This document shows positions 5,688-12,882 of a DNA stretch of 13,070 nt, one piece after another. Source of the DNA: JBOGXB01 sp050694215 (GTDB taxonomy: Bacteria > Actinomycetota > CADDZG01 > WHSQ01); NCBI GenBank assembly GCA_050694215.1, contig JBOGXB010000057.1, positions 1 to 13,070 of the forward strand, read 5' to 3'. Each line of letters starts with the position of its first letter. Within the stretch, counting starts at the first letter, position 1. Both the position numbers and the translations under genes were made by a program. The notes under the pieces were generated by a model. It saw only the letters and a program-made list of their open reading frames with translations. It did not search any database and was not told the origin of the DNA.

Positions 5688-7162
5688 CACGACCACCCCA
5701 GAAAGCTCACGAAGCCTCCGACCCAGTCACCGACGCGATCCATAACCCCGGGCCCTGCAGAAGACGGCGCCGGCCTGGACCCCGCGCTGCCCCTGAGCCC
5801 CGTCGGGTCGAGCGGGTCCTCGACCGTGTCCGTGGTGTCGTCCACGGTGCCCTCGAGGTCGTCGAGGAGACCGCCACCGCCCCCGCCCTTCTGGATCGCT
5901 CTGCTGAGCTCCTCGCACTTTCGCTTCAGCTTGCGGAGCTGGGCCTTGAATGAGTCGATCAGGTCCTTCTCGGCGTCCGCGGGTAGCGTGATCTCCTCGA
6001 CCTTGCGGATGTGACGGCGGACCTTGCGGACGCCCTGATTGCAGTCGAGCCGGAGGAGCCCGGAGATGCTGGGAATATCGGGGCCGGCGGCCGGCTCGCT
6101 CGCCCCGCCGCCACCATTCGGGGTACGCGGCTCTCCCGTCTCCTCGCGGCAGATCCTCTCGAGCTCCTCCGGCAGCGGACCGAGCAGCTGGCATTGGAGA
6201 TGAGCCTGGGCGTTGTCGCGGATGTCAATGTCGTCGAACGGCGGCGGGTGGTAGGCGCTCTCGAACCCCTTCCCCACGACCGACAGCCACTTGAGCGACT
6301 CGATGAGAGAGGCGCGATTCCTCAGCACCACCGAGGTTATCCGGGACGCCAGCTTGAGGTCCCGACCGAGCCGGTCGCCGTGATTTGACACGAGGTCGCC
6401 CACCGACACCGTGAGGTCGCCGAGGTTCTCGAGCGTGCCCGTGAGGTCGTCGCGGCTCTCCGCAAGCGCCGTCATCACCAGCGCGAAGTTCCGGTTGAGC
6501 GAACCGAACGAGTCCGCTCTCGTCGCGAGCTGCTCGAACAATCCGTCGAGGTTGATGAGCAAGCCGGAGATGTCGCCCTTCGCATCGGACAGCGTGTCGG
6601 TCAGCTTGGACGCGCTGATTAGAGTGCCCTTCAGGTCCTGCTCCCGGTCCTTCAGGGTCTGGTTGAGTTGGACGACGAGGTCGCCGAGGGCACCCGGCTC
6701 GCCCTTCTTGCCGGGTTCGATCGCGTCAAGCAGCTTCTTGAGCTGCTTGAACACGTCGTCGAGCTCGGCCGGGATCTGGGTGCGATCAACGTCGAGCACC
6801 GCGCCGTCCTCCAGAGCGGGGCCTCCCTCGTAGACGGGGGCGAGCTGAACGTAGCGATCCGATATCACCGAGATGGGGACGATCTGAGCAAACGCGTCGG
6901 CGGGGACCTTGTAGCGGCCGGAGATCTCCATCTCGACCTTCACCTTGTCTCCGTCCGGCTCGACGCTCAGCACCTTGCCCACCGGCACCCCGAGTATGTC
7001 GACGTCGGAGTTGGGGAACAGGCCGATTGCCTTCTCGAAGTAGGCGGTTACATCGTAGGTGTCTTCGCCGTCGTTCGTCGCGCTGTACGCGAGCGTGCCT
7101 CCGCCGATCACCAGAAGCGCGGCGACGGCGTAGGAGAGGGGTCTGATGAAGCCGCGTATCAC
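5687..7162 (-). CDS. mceD: Mce family protein MceD with long C-terminal extension
   Basis: The 491-residue subunit is the longest of the six. It has a membrane anchor (about 8-28), an MCE domain (about 35-112, with LGVPVGKVLSVEPDG and SVISDRYVQLAPVY), GGPALEDGAVLDVDRTQ (113-129), and a helical region to about 300. The conserved part ends near AYHPPPFDDIDIRDNAQAHL (303-322). Beyond it, residues 323-491 hold a glycine linker (350-353), a basic, probably coiled-coil stretch (about 376-424), six glycines (426-431), an acidic Asp/Thr segment, and a last hydrophobic segment (about 472-490, tryptophans 480 and 490). The start chosen is GTG 7162: it follows AGGAGG by five bases and forms a 4-base GTGA overlap with the mceC stop. 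ATG 7177 in the same frame would give a 19-base overlap and swallow the ribosome site. Confidence 0.9.
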   Translation of the reverse strand: MIRGFIRPLSYAVAALLVIGGGTLAYSATNDGEDTYDVTAYFEKAIGLFPNSDVDILGVPVGKVLSVEPDGDKVKVEMEISGRYKVPADAFAQIVPISVISDRYVQLAPVYEGGPALEDGAVLDVDRTQIPAELDDVFKQLKKLLDAIEPGKKGEPGALGDLVVQLNQTLKDREQDLKGTLISASKLTDTLSDAKGDISGLLINLDGLFEQLATRADSFGSLNRNFALVMTALAESRDDLTGTLENLGDLTVSVGDLVSNHGDRLGRDLKLASRITSVVLRNRASLIESLKWLSVVGKGFESAYHPPPFDDIDIRDNAQAHLQCQLLGPLPEELERICREETGEPRTPNGGGGASEPAAGPDIPSISGLLRLDCNQGVRKVRRHIRKVEEITLPADAEKDLIDSFKAQLRKLKRKCEELSRAIQKGGGGGGLLDDLEGTVDDTTDTVEDPLDPTGLRGSAGSRPAPSSAGPGVMDRVGDWVGGFVSFLGWS

Positions 7163-8139
7163 GAACCCTCCTCGCATGCGCCTTCGAGGACCAGGGCACA
7201 GGTGAAGATGTCAGCCCACCGTCCCTGGGTGAAGATCGAGCCGAAGTATCGAGACGATGGTCCCGAGAAGCGCAAGGCGACGTCGAGATGCTCGACGTTG
7301 CGTTCGAGGACTATGAGGGCACGATGCAGATCGGTGAGGATCGAGTCCAGCTCCTGGCGGTTGTTGTCGATAAGGCCGCTGACGTCTGCCGCCATCCGCT
7401 TCGTGACTTCTAGGAGCGTCTGCACGTCTTCGCGCTTCTGCGCGAGGGATCCCAGGACCTGGTTCGATGCATCGATAAGGCGATTGATGTTGCCGCCTTC
7501 GTCGTCAAGGAGGCCGGTGAGATCGTTAGCCTCAGACAGGAGCGATCTCAGCTCGTCGTCCTTCTTGTTCAGACCGGTTCCGAGATCGTTGAGTCCGTCG
7601 AGCGCGACACCAAGCTCCTCTTGCGTCACGTCGGTCAGCTTGGTGAGCTCGACCAGCATCTCGTTGAGCGCCTCGCCGTCGAGGCCCTCGAGGACGTCCG
7701 TGCCCTGGTTGGCTGCCTGGTAGATCTCGTACGGGACGGCCGTGTCTTCTATCGGGATCACGTCCCCGTCCTCCAGCAGCGGCCCGCCGCCCTTGCCTTC
7801 GATATCGACGAACTTGGTCCCGAGCAGGGTGCCGAGCTTGATCTCCGCGAACGCGTCCTTGGAGATCTCGGTTCCGTTATCGATCTCCATCGTCACGACG
7901 ACGCGATCCTCGACGAGCTCGATGTCCGACACGGTGCCAACCTTTATCCCGGCGACGCGCACCTGGTTCTCGGCGGTGAGGCCGGCTCCGTCCTTGAACT
8001 CGGCTTTCACGTCGTACGCCTGCTTCAACATGGGGATGCGGTCGATATAGAAGGCGAACGTCGTTGCGACCGCGATGGCAGCGATCGAGATGACTCCGAC
8101 GACGGCCGGCGAGCGCTCGCGGAAGTTCTTGATGCTCAT
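7159..8139 (-). CDS. mceC: Mce family protein MceC
   Basis: The 326-residue subunit has an N-terminal anchor (about 12-31), an MCE domain (about 41-114, with VRVAGIKVGTVSDIELVED and LGTLLGTKFVDIEG), the GGPLLEDGDVIPIEDT hairpin (118-133), then a long helical region with heptad-like Leu/Ile/Val spacing to about 295. The tail ends with QGRWADIFTCALVLEGACEE (305-324), matching the usual MceC ending. ATG 8139 was chosen as the start because it makes a 4-base ATGA overlap with the mceB stop, as at the other junctions, and because MSIKNFRERS leads straight into the anchor. An in-frame GTG at 8223 would add 28 arginine-rich residues inside mceB. In the complex the protein should be membrane-anchored with its bulk outside the cytoplasmic membrane. 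Confidence 0.92.
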   Translation of the reverse strand: MSIKNFRERSPAVVGVISIAAIAVATTFAFYIDRIPMLKQAYDVKAEFKDGAGLTAENQVRVAGIKVGTVSDIELVEDRVVVTMEIDNGTEISKDAFAEIKLGTLLGTKFVDIEGKGGGPLLEDGDVIPIEDTAVPYEIYQAANQGTDVLEGLDGEALNEMLVELTKLTDVTQEELGVALDGLNDLGTGLNKKDDELRSLLSEANDLTGLLDDEGGNINRLIDASNQVLGSLAQKREDVQTLLEVTKRMAADVSGLIDNNRQELDSILTDLHRALIVLERNVEHLDVALRFSGPSSRYFGSIFTQGRWADIFTCALVLEGACEEGS

Positions 8140-9131
8140 CGGCGACACTCCAGACCGCCTGGCATCTGTGTTCCGAAGGCGCCGGCTTCGGGGCAGAAGT
8201 TGACCACGTAGAGGGTGAACCACTTTCCGTAGCTGTGGGCCCTCGCCGTGGCAAGCAGGACCTCCTTCAGGTTGCGCGCCACGCGATCGAGGGGGCCGAG
8301 GTTCTCGTTGACGATGTTCAGCAATGTTGCGAGATCCTCGAGCTCCTGATCGAGGTTGGCCCGGTTGCGGGAGACCACTCCGCCGAACTTCTCGGACGCT
8401 GTCGTCAGCTTGTCGACGGCGCTCTCGAGCTCCGGCGTCAGGTCGGCAAGCTTCTCCATGAACGAGGAGAACTCGTCGAGGGACGTCCGCACCGAGGACG
8501 ATTCGTTGTTCAGGATGCCGCTCACCTTGTCGAGGTCTCCGACGAGTCGTGCGAGCCTCTGGTCGCGATCGGCCAAAGTGGACGTGAGCTCTCCGACGTT
8601 GGCGAGCATCTTCGCGAGGTCGCCTTCCCTGCCCTCGAAGATGTCGAGGATGGCGCGCGCAACGGTGTTGATGTCATCGGGGTTTGTCGATTGGATCAGA
8701 GGACGCAGATTGTTGAAGACAACGGAGAGATCGAGGGCCGGGCGCGTGTTCTGTACGGGGATGGTGTCTCCTTCGGCGAGCTCCTCGGACGAGGGTTCGC
8801 TCGGTTGAAGGATGTTGATCACCCGCTGGCCGAGCAGATTGAGGAACTTGATGTCGACGATCGAGTTCTTCGGCAGCTCGACGTCTCCGGCGATCTCCAT
8901 CGTGACTAGCGCCTCGCCGCCGTCGACCTCGAAGTTCGTCACCTTCCCGATCGGAACGCCCGCGATCTTGACCGCGTCTCCGTTCAGGACACCGGTTGAA
9001 TCGGTGAACACGGCCTTGATCTCGTAGGTGTCGTCGAACGGTGACAGCTTTCCGATGATGGAAGCCAGCCAGAACGTCACGAGGATCGTGAAGACCGTGA
9101 AAACGGCCAGTTTTGTCGTCACGCCTCTCAT
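8136..9131 (-). CDS. mceB: Mce family protein MceB
   Basis: The 331-residue subunit begins MRGVTTKLAVFTVF, a typical MceB start, with a membrane anchor (about 7-26). The MCE domain (about 36-109) contains VKIAGVPIGKVTNFEVDGG and FLNLLGQRVINILQP. The region after it lacks the EDGD hairpin seen in MceC, MceE and MceF and instead reads EELAEGDTIPVQNT. A helical region follows to about 290, then a tail with FTLYVVNFCPEAG and LECRR (cysteines 313 and 329). The gene starts at ATG 9131 with a 4-base ATGA overlap with the mceA stop. Its stop overlaps mceC in the same way, so its translation is probably coupled to both neighbours. Confidence 0.93.
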   Translation of the reverse strand: MRGVTTKLAVFTVFTILVTFWLASIIGKLSPFDDTYEIKAVFTDSTGVLNGDAVKIAGVPIGKVTNFEVDGGEALVTMEIAGDVELPKNSIVDIKFLNLLGQRVINILQPSEPSSEELAEGDTIPVQNTRPALDLSVVFNNLRPLIQSTNPDDINTVARAILDIFEGREGDLAKMLANVGELTSTLADRDQRLARLVGDLDKVSGILNNESSSVRTSLDEFSSFMEKLADLTPELESAVDKLTTASEKFGGVVSRNRANLDQELEDLATLLNIVNENLGPLDRVARNLKEVLLATARAHSYGKWFTLYVVNFCPEAGAFGTQMPGGLECRR

Positions 9132-10195
9132 TCGGACCCCTCCGTCGTGGCGATGGAGGACTCGAGCAATCCCTCGAGATCCGTGGGAGCCGATGCTCGT
9201 CGGCGCGACTCGGGCGATTCGCCCTTCCTGTAAGCGCCCCGGCTCTCGGATATGAGGTTGTGCACCCCCCAGCAGCGTCCCGGCACGCGCTCGCCCACCG
9301 ACTTGCCGGGCTCGTCTGTCGCCTGCCGGTAACGGCAGACGTGGTTGAGGTTGCGGATCCAGGCGGAGTTGAATCGAGGCAGGACCACCAGCAGGCGGTC
9401 GAGGTCTTCTGATCTCGCCGCAAGGACGCTCACGACGGTGGCCCCGCTGTTGACGATGTTCGTGAAGTCCTCGAAGCGAGCGTTGAACAGGCCACCCAGC
9501 TCGTTCAAGAGCCTCGGCGCCTTCTCGAGGCTGGACTCGATCAGCTCTTGGTTGTCAGAGGCGAAGCGGTTGACCCGGTCGAGATTGTCGAGCGCTCGCA
9601 ACAAGTCGTCGTCGATGTCTGAGAAGACGTCCCCGGATTCGTCGAGCTGCCGGATGCCTTCTTTCAAAAGGCCCTCGTTGTCGTTCATCACCCGAAGGGC
9701 CCGGATGCCGTCCTCGATCCCGCGGATCGCGGCGTCCTCATGTCCGACGAAGCCACCGGCGAGAGCGTCGAGGGCTCCGGCCAGGTGCTCCGGATCGATC
9801 GCATCGAGCAACGGCACCGCGACATTGAGAATTGTCTCGACTTCGAGCGGGTCGATGGTGCGGTCCTCGGGGATCTCGGCGCCCTCGGAGAGTCTGGCCT
9901 CCTCCGGTTCGTTGGGGTAGAGCAGCTCCACCCACTTCTCGCCGAAGACCGTCTTGGCCCTGATCTGCGCGCCGACGTTTGCGGGGATCTGGTCCCTGTT
10001 CTCCGGGTTGATGTCGAGCCGGATGTCGCAGGCTCCGTTGCCGGCTCGCTCGATGGCTCCGATCTGGCCGACGAGGACGCCCCGGAGCTTCAGGTCGCCG
10101 CCCTCGCGGAGGCTCTGCCCGCAGTTGGAGAAGCGGGCCGAGACCTGTTGGGTCGGAGCGGTGATGCTCCCGGTCAAGAACAGGCCGGTGAGCAC
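9128..10195 (-). CDS. mceA: Mce family protein MceA; true start probably a non-standard ATC at 10258
   Basis: This is the first of the six Mce subunits. Numbered from GTG 10195 (355 residues), it has an MCE domain (about 17-94, with LKLRGVLVGQIGAIE and KTVFGEKWVELLYP), a helical region to about 275, and a tail with NHVCRYRQ and GRCWGVH. GTG 10195 is the first standard start codon in frame (GGAG five bases before it) but it cuts the membrane anchor in the middle. The frame stays open upstream, and from ATC 10258 it encodes TRLRHVIVGLIALGLLGG, which completes a membrane helix of about 24 residues. That ATC lies eight bases after GGAGG and differs from ATG by one base. The full protein would then have 376 residues. 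The gene follows yrbEB and overlaps mceB by ATGA. Coordinates given are the conservative ones. Confidence 0.88.
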   Translation of the reverse strand: MLTGLFLTGSITAPTQQVSARFSNCGQSLREGGDLKLRGVLVGQIGAIERAGNGACDIRLDINPENRDQIPANVGAQIRAKTVFGEKWVELLYPNEPEEARLSEGAEIPEDRTIDPLEVETILNVAVPLLDAIDPEHLAGALDALAGGFVGHEDAAIRGIEDGIRALRVMNDNEGLLKEGIRQLDESGDVFSDIDDDLLRALDNLDRVNRFASDNQELIESSLEKAPRLLNELGGLFNARFEDFTNIVNSGATVVSVLAARSEDLDRLLVVLPRFNSAWIRNLNHVCRYRQATDEPGKSVGERVPGRCWGVHNLISESRGAYRKGESPESRRRASAPTDLEGLLESSIATTEGSE

Positions 10196-10266
10196 GACGG
10201 CTCCGCCCAGCAGACCGAGGGCAATCAGTCCTACGATGACGTGGCGCAGCCTTGTGATCTTTTCCG

Positions 10267-10271
10267 CCTCC
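10267..10271 (-). promoter_or_regulatory. Shine-Dalgarno (GGAGG) pointing to an ATC start for mceA
   Basis: On the minus strand GGAGG is followed by CGGAAAAG and then ATC (10258-10256), the position where MceA proteins would begin MTRLRHV. There is no ATG, GTG or TTG in any frame between this site and GTG 10195. It is the strongest ribosome site in the yrbEB-mceA gap and it decides the probable start. Confidence 0.55.
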
Positions 10272-10292
10272 GTGTTGCTAGCGCTTGTCGAT

Positions 10293-11150
10293 TCAGCCCG
10301 CGATGCGGACGGTGTCCTCGACTCCCCACATGAACGACGACATCATCAGGTTGAGGACGTTCACGGCCACGATCGAGGCTCGGATGGCCTTGCCCACGGC
10401 TACCCCCACGCCTGCGGGCCCGCCGGTCGCATTGAACCCGTAGTAGCAGTGGATGACAGCGACGGCGATGGCGAAAACCCCTGCCTTGATCAGCGAATAG
10501 AGCACGTCGACAGGCGGCAAGAACAGAGTGAAGTAGTGCTGATACGTGCCGGCCGACAGCCCGAGGAGCTTGGTTACTACGAGCTCCGTGGCGAGATAAG
10601 AGGCGAAGAGCGAGATCAGATAGAGGGGGGTAATGGCGATGAACGCCGCGATGATCCGGGTCGAGATCAGATAGGGAACGGGTCGAACCGCCATCACCTC
10701 GAGGGCGTCGATCTCCTCGTTGACCCTCATCGCCCCGAGCTCCGCCGTGAAACCTGCGCCCACCTGAGCGGCCAGCGTCACCCCGGCGATTAGCGGTGTG
10801 ATCTCCCGAGTGTTCGCGAAGGCGGATACGAAGCCGGTGAAGGCCTCGGCGCCGATCAGCTGTAGACCCTTGAAGCCCTCCAGTCCGACCTGGGTTCCCG
10901 TGAAGAACGCCATGAAGAAGATGACTCCGGCCGTGCCGGCGCCCACGATCAGGGCCCCGGCCCCCAGGGTGATCTCGGAGATGAGCCGGGCGATCTCGCC
11001 GGTGTGGCGGGTGGCGAATGCGATGTCGCGCATCGACTTGGCCATGAACGCGAGTTGCTCGCCCAGCGTCGCGAGGCCGTCGATGCCCCGATTGACAAGC
11101 CGCCCGGGGACCCCGAAGGTCCGCCTCAGCCCTGCGGTTGCCTGCGCCAC
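10293..11150 (-). CDS. yrbEB: YrbEB, second MlaE-family permease of the Mce transporter
   Basis: The 285-residue integral membrane protein belongs to the MlaE/YrbE permease family and, with YrbEA, forms the membrane channel under the Mce ring. An amphipathic N-terminal region (about 1-50) precedes several hydrophobic segments (about 61-85, 116-138, 164-190, 219-237 and 256-276). The family's coupling motif, NEEIDALEVMAVRPVPYLIS, lies at 144-163 and should contact the ATPase. Near the end is CYYGFNATGGPAGVG (235-249), closely similar to the same place in YrbEA. The start is GTG 11150, seven bases after a Shine-Dalgarno formed by the yrbEA stop itself (TAGGAG). The gap to yrbEA is ten bases; the gap to the proposed mceA start is 34. 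Confidence 0.94.
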   Translation of the reverse strand: MAQATAGLRRTFGVPGRLVNRGIDGLATLGEQLAFMAKSMRDIAFATRHTGEIARLISEITLGAGALIVGAGTAGVIFFMAFFTGTQVGLEGFKGLQLIGAEAFTGFVSAFANTREITPLIAGVTLAAQVGAGFTAELGAMRVNEEIDALEVMAVRPVPYLISTRIIAAFIAITPLYLISLFASYLATELVVTKLLGLSAGTYQHYFTLFLPPVDVLYSLIKAGVFAIAVAVIHCYYGFNATGGPAGVGVAVGKAIRASIVAVNVLNLMMSSFMWGVEDTVRIAG

Positions 11151-11160
11151 TAAATCGCTC

Positions 11161-11934
11161 CTATCCGAACTTCTGGGGGACGATCGCGAAGTACAGGGCC
11201 GTGAGGATGAAGTTCACGAAGAAGATCAACATGAAGGTCACCACCACTGCGCGGTTCACTGCGTCCCCGACCCCCTTCGGGCCGCCCTTGGCGTAAAAAC
11301 CGAAATAGCAGGCGACCATCGCAGCCAGTAGTCCGAAAATTCCGGCTTTCATGATGGCCACGACGAGATCCGCCGTCTGGGCCAGGAGGTTGAACGACGC
11401 GAGATACGCGCCGGGAGTGCCCCCCTGGATGACCACGTTAAAGAAATAGCCTCCCGCGATCCCTGCTACCGAGACGAATCCGTCCAGCAGCATGGCAACG
11501 AAGATCGCGGCCCAGATACGAGGGACGACCAGGGCTTTGATCGGGTTGACGGCCAGCACCTCCATCGCGGCGATCTCGTCCCGGATCTTGCGCGAGCCGA
11601 TGTCGGCGCACATTGCCGACCCCCCGGCCCCCGAGATCAGGAGAGCAGCGACGATCGGCGCGGCCTCACGTACCACGGCGAGGACCATTGCCGCACCCGT
11701 CTGGGACTCTGCTCCCAGCTGACGCGCAACGTTGCCGACCTGGAGAGCGATGGTCGCGCCGAAGGCGATGGAGACGAGCACGGCCGGAATCATCGAGACG
11801 CTTGCGATGAACCACGACTGGCGGATGAAATCGCGCCACGGGTAGGGTCGTTTGGGCATGAGGCGGAAGGCCTCGAGCGTGATGGCGAACATGTTGCCCG
11901 TCTCGACGACGAGCATTCTGCCCATACCTATCAA
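11161..11934 (-). CDS. yrbEA: YrbEA, first MlaE-family permease of the Mce transporter
   Basis: The 257-residue permease is the partner of YrbEB. Hydrophobic segments lie at about 42-66, 82-104, 138-165, 188-212 and 228-251. The coupling motif RDEIAAMEVLAVNPIKALVV is at 118-137, and CYFGFYAKGGPKGVGDAVNR at 209-228 is the conserved family ending. FIRQSWFIASVSMIPAVLVS at 36-55 is a typical YrbEA opening. The start is TTG 11934: it lies six bases after AGGAG, part of which is the stop codon of the ATPase gene. An ATG at 11925 would be three codons shorter, but 15 bases from that ribosome site. There are nine bases between the ATPase stop and this start, so translation is probably coupled. Confidence 0.94.
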   Translation of the reverse strand: MIGMGRMLVVETGNMFAITLEAFRLMPKRPYPWRDFIRQSWFIASVSMIPAVLVSIAFGATIALQVGNVARQLGAESQTGAAMVLAVVREAAPIVAALLISGAGGSAMCADIGSRKIRDEIAAMEVLAVNPIKALVVPRIWAAIFVAMLLDGFVSVAGIAGGYFFNVVIQGGTPGAYLASFNLLAQTADLVVAIMKAGIFGLLAAMVACYFGFYAKGGPKGVGDAVNRAVVVTFMLIFFVNFILTALYFAIVPQKFG

Positions 11935-11943
11935 GTGGATCTC

Positions 11944-12882
11944 CTAGATGCTCTTCTTACGGCGTGCTATCCGGTCGATGGGTCCGCGATGGGAAGCAGC
12001 CGCGGCGGTCTCCTCGCCTGTCGGGGCGCCGGCCGCTCGCTCTATCTCCTCCGTCTCCTCTGCGGTCAGCCCGGAGGTGCTTTGGGGCCGGGTGGCATGG
12101 TCGGTCTTCGTTGCATCCTTCTCCTCCGACATGCCGATCGGGCCCTCGGTGTCTCCGGCGAGGAACTGCCTCACGACCGGGATGTCGGAGGTGAACATCT
12201 CCTTCGCCGGCCCGAACTTGACCAGGTTGCGCCGGTACAGCATGCCGATGAAGTCCGCAACCTGCTTGGCGGTGGCGATGTCGTGGGTTACCACGATGAA
12301 TGTCGCGTTGAGCTGGCGGTTCAGATCCATCGTGAGCTCGTTGAGGAAGGCGGTGCGCACGGGGTCGAGGCCGGAGTCCGGCTCGTCGAAGAGAACGATC
12401 TCGGGATCGAGCACCAGGGCGCGGGCGAGGCCGGCTCGCTTCTTCATCCCCCCGGAGATCTCGCCGGGCAGCTTCTTCTCAGCGCCGCCAAGGCCAACCA
12501 TCTGTAGCTTCTCGGTGACGATGTCCTTTATTTCGCCCTCACGCTTCTTCGTGTGCTCGCGCAGAGGAAAGGCGACGTTGTCGAAGATGTTCATCGAGCC
12601 GAACAGCGCCCCGTCCTGGAACAGGACGCCGAACTTGCGCCGGACCTCGTAGAGCTCCTTCTCGTTCAAGGCGGGGACGTTTTTGCCCTCGATCCAGATC
12701 TCGCCTCGATCGGGCTTCAGGAGTCCCACGAGGTGCTTCAGGAAGACGCTCTTTCCCGTACCCGAGGGGCCGAGCATGAGCGTGATCTTGCCCTTGGGGA
12801 TGTCGCAGGTGATGTCCTCTAACACCGTCTGTGGACCGAAGGACTTGGTCAGCCCCTTGATGCTGATCTCGACTTCAGGCAT
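11944..12882 (-). CDS. mceG: ABC transporter ATPase of the Mce system (MceG/Mkl, MlaF-like)
   Basis: The 312-residue cytoplasmic ATPase should power the YrbE/Mce lipid transporter. All ATPase motifs are intact: Walker A GPSGTGKS (38-45), Q-loop Q89 in LFQDGALF, signature ISGGMKKR (142-149), Walker B IVLFDEPDSGLDP (162-174) and H-loop H200 in VVTHD. The DGALFGSMNIFDNVAFPLRE stretch (90-109) is typical of the MlaF/Mkl group. After the core (to about 250) comes a tail of about 60 residues, acidic and Ala/Thr-rich, ending with the basic IDRIARRKKSI. The start at ATG 12882 fits the family start MPEVEISIKG and has a GGGGGG ribosome site; an in-frame upstream extension to 12948 is unlike the family. 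It is the first gene of the cluster, whereas mycobacteria encode this ATPase away from their mce operons. Confidence 0.94.
   Translation of the reverse strand: MPEVEISIKGLTKSFGPQTVLEDITCDIPKGKITLMLGPSGTGKSVFLKHLVGLLKPDRGEIWIEGKNVPALNEKELYEVRRKFGVLFQDGALFGSMNIFDNVAFPLREHTKKREGEIKDIVTEKLQMVGLGGAEKKLPGEISGGMKKRAGLARALVLDPEIVLFDEPDSGLDPVRTAFLNELTMDLNRQLNATFIVVTHDIATAKQVADFIGMLYRRNLVKFGPAKEMFTSDIPVVRQFLAGDTEGPIGMSEEKDATKTDHATRPQSTSGLTAEETEEIERAAGAPTGEETAAAASHRGPIDRIARRKKSI

Noticed and set aside
6668..7723. Long plus-strand open frame (351 codons) opposite mceD and mceC
   Set aside because: It is antisense to two well-supported mce genes, its product is low-complexity Ser/Arg-rich without recognisable domains, and such frames are expected opposite GC-rich coding DNA.
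8140..8223. Upstream GTG start for mceC (28 extra residues)
   Set aside because: The extension is arginine-rich, lies within mceB, and the ATG at 8139 with a 4-base overlap fits the junction pattern and the membrane-anchor position.
8235..8909. Plus-strand open frame of 224 codons opposite mceB
   Set aside because: Shadow of mceB; Val/Glu/Arg-rich composition mirrors the codon bias of the opposite strand and no motif is visible.
9954..10793. Plus-strand open frame of 279 codons opposite mceA and yrbEB
   Set aside because: Antisense to conserved genes, biased composition, no family resemblance.
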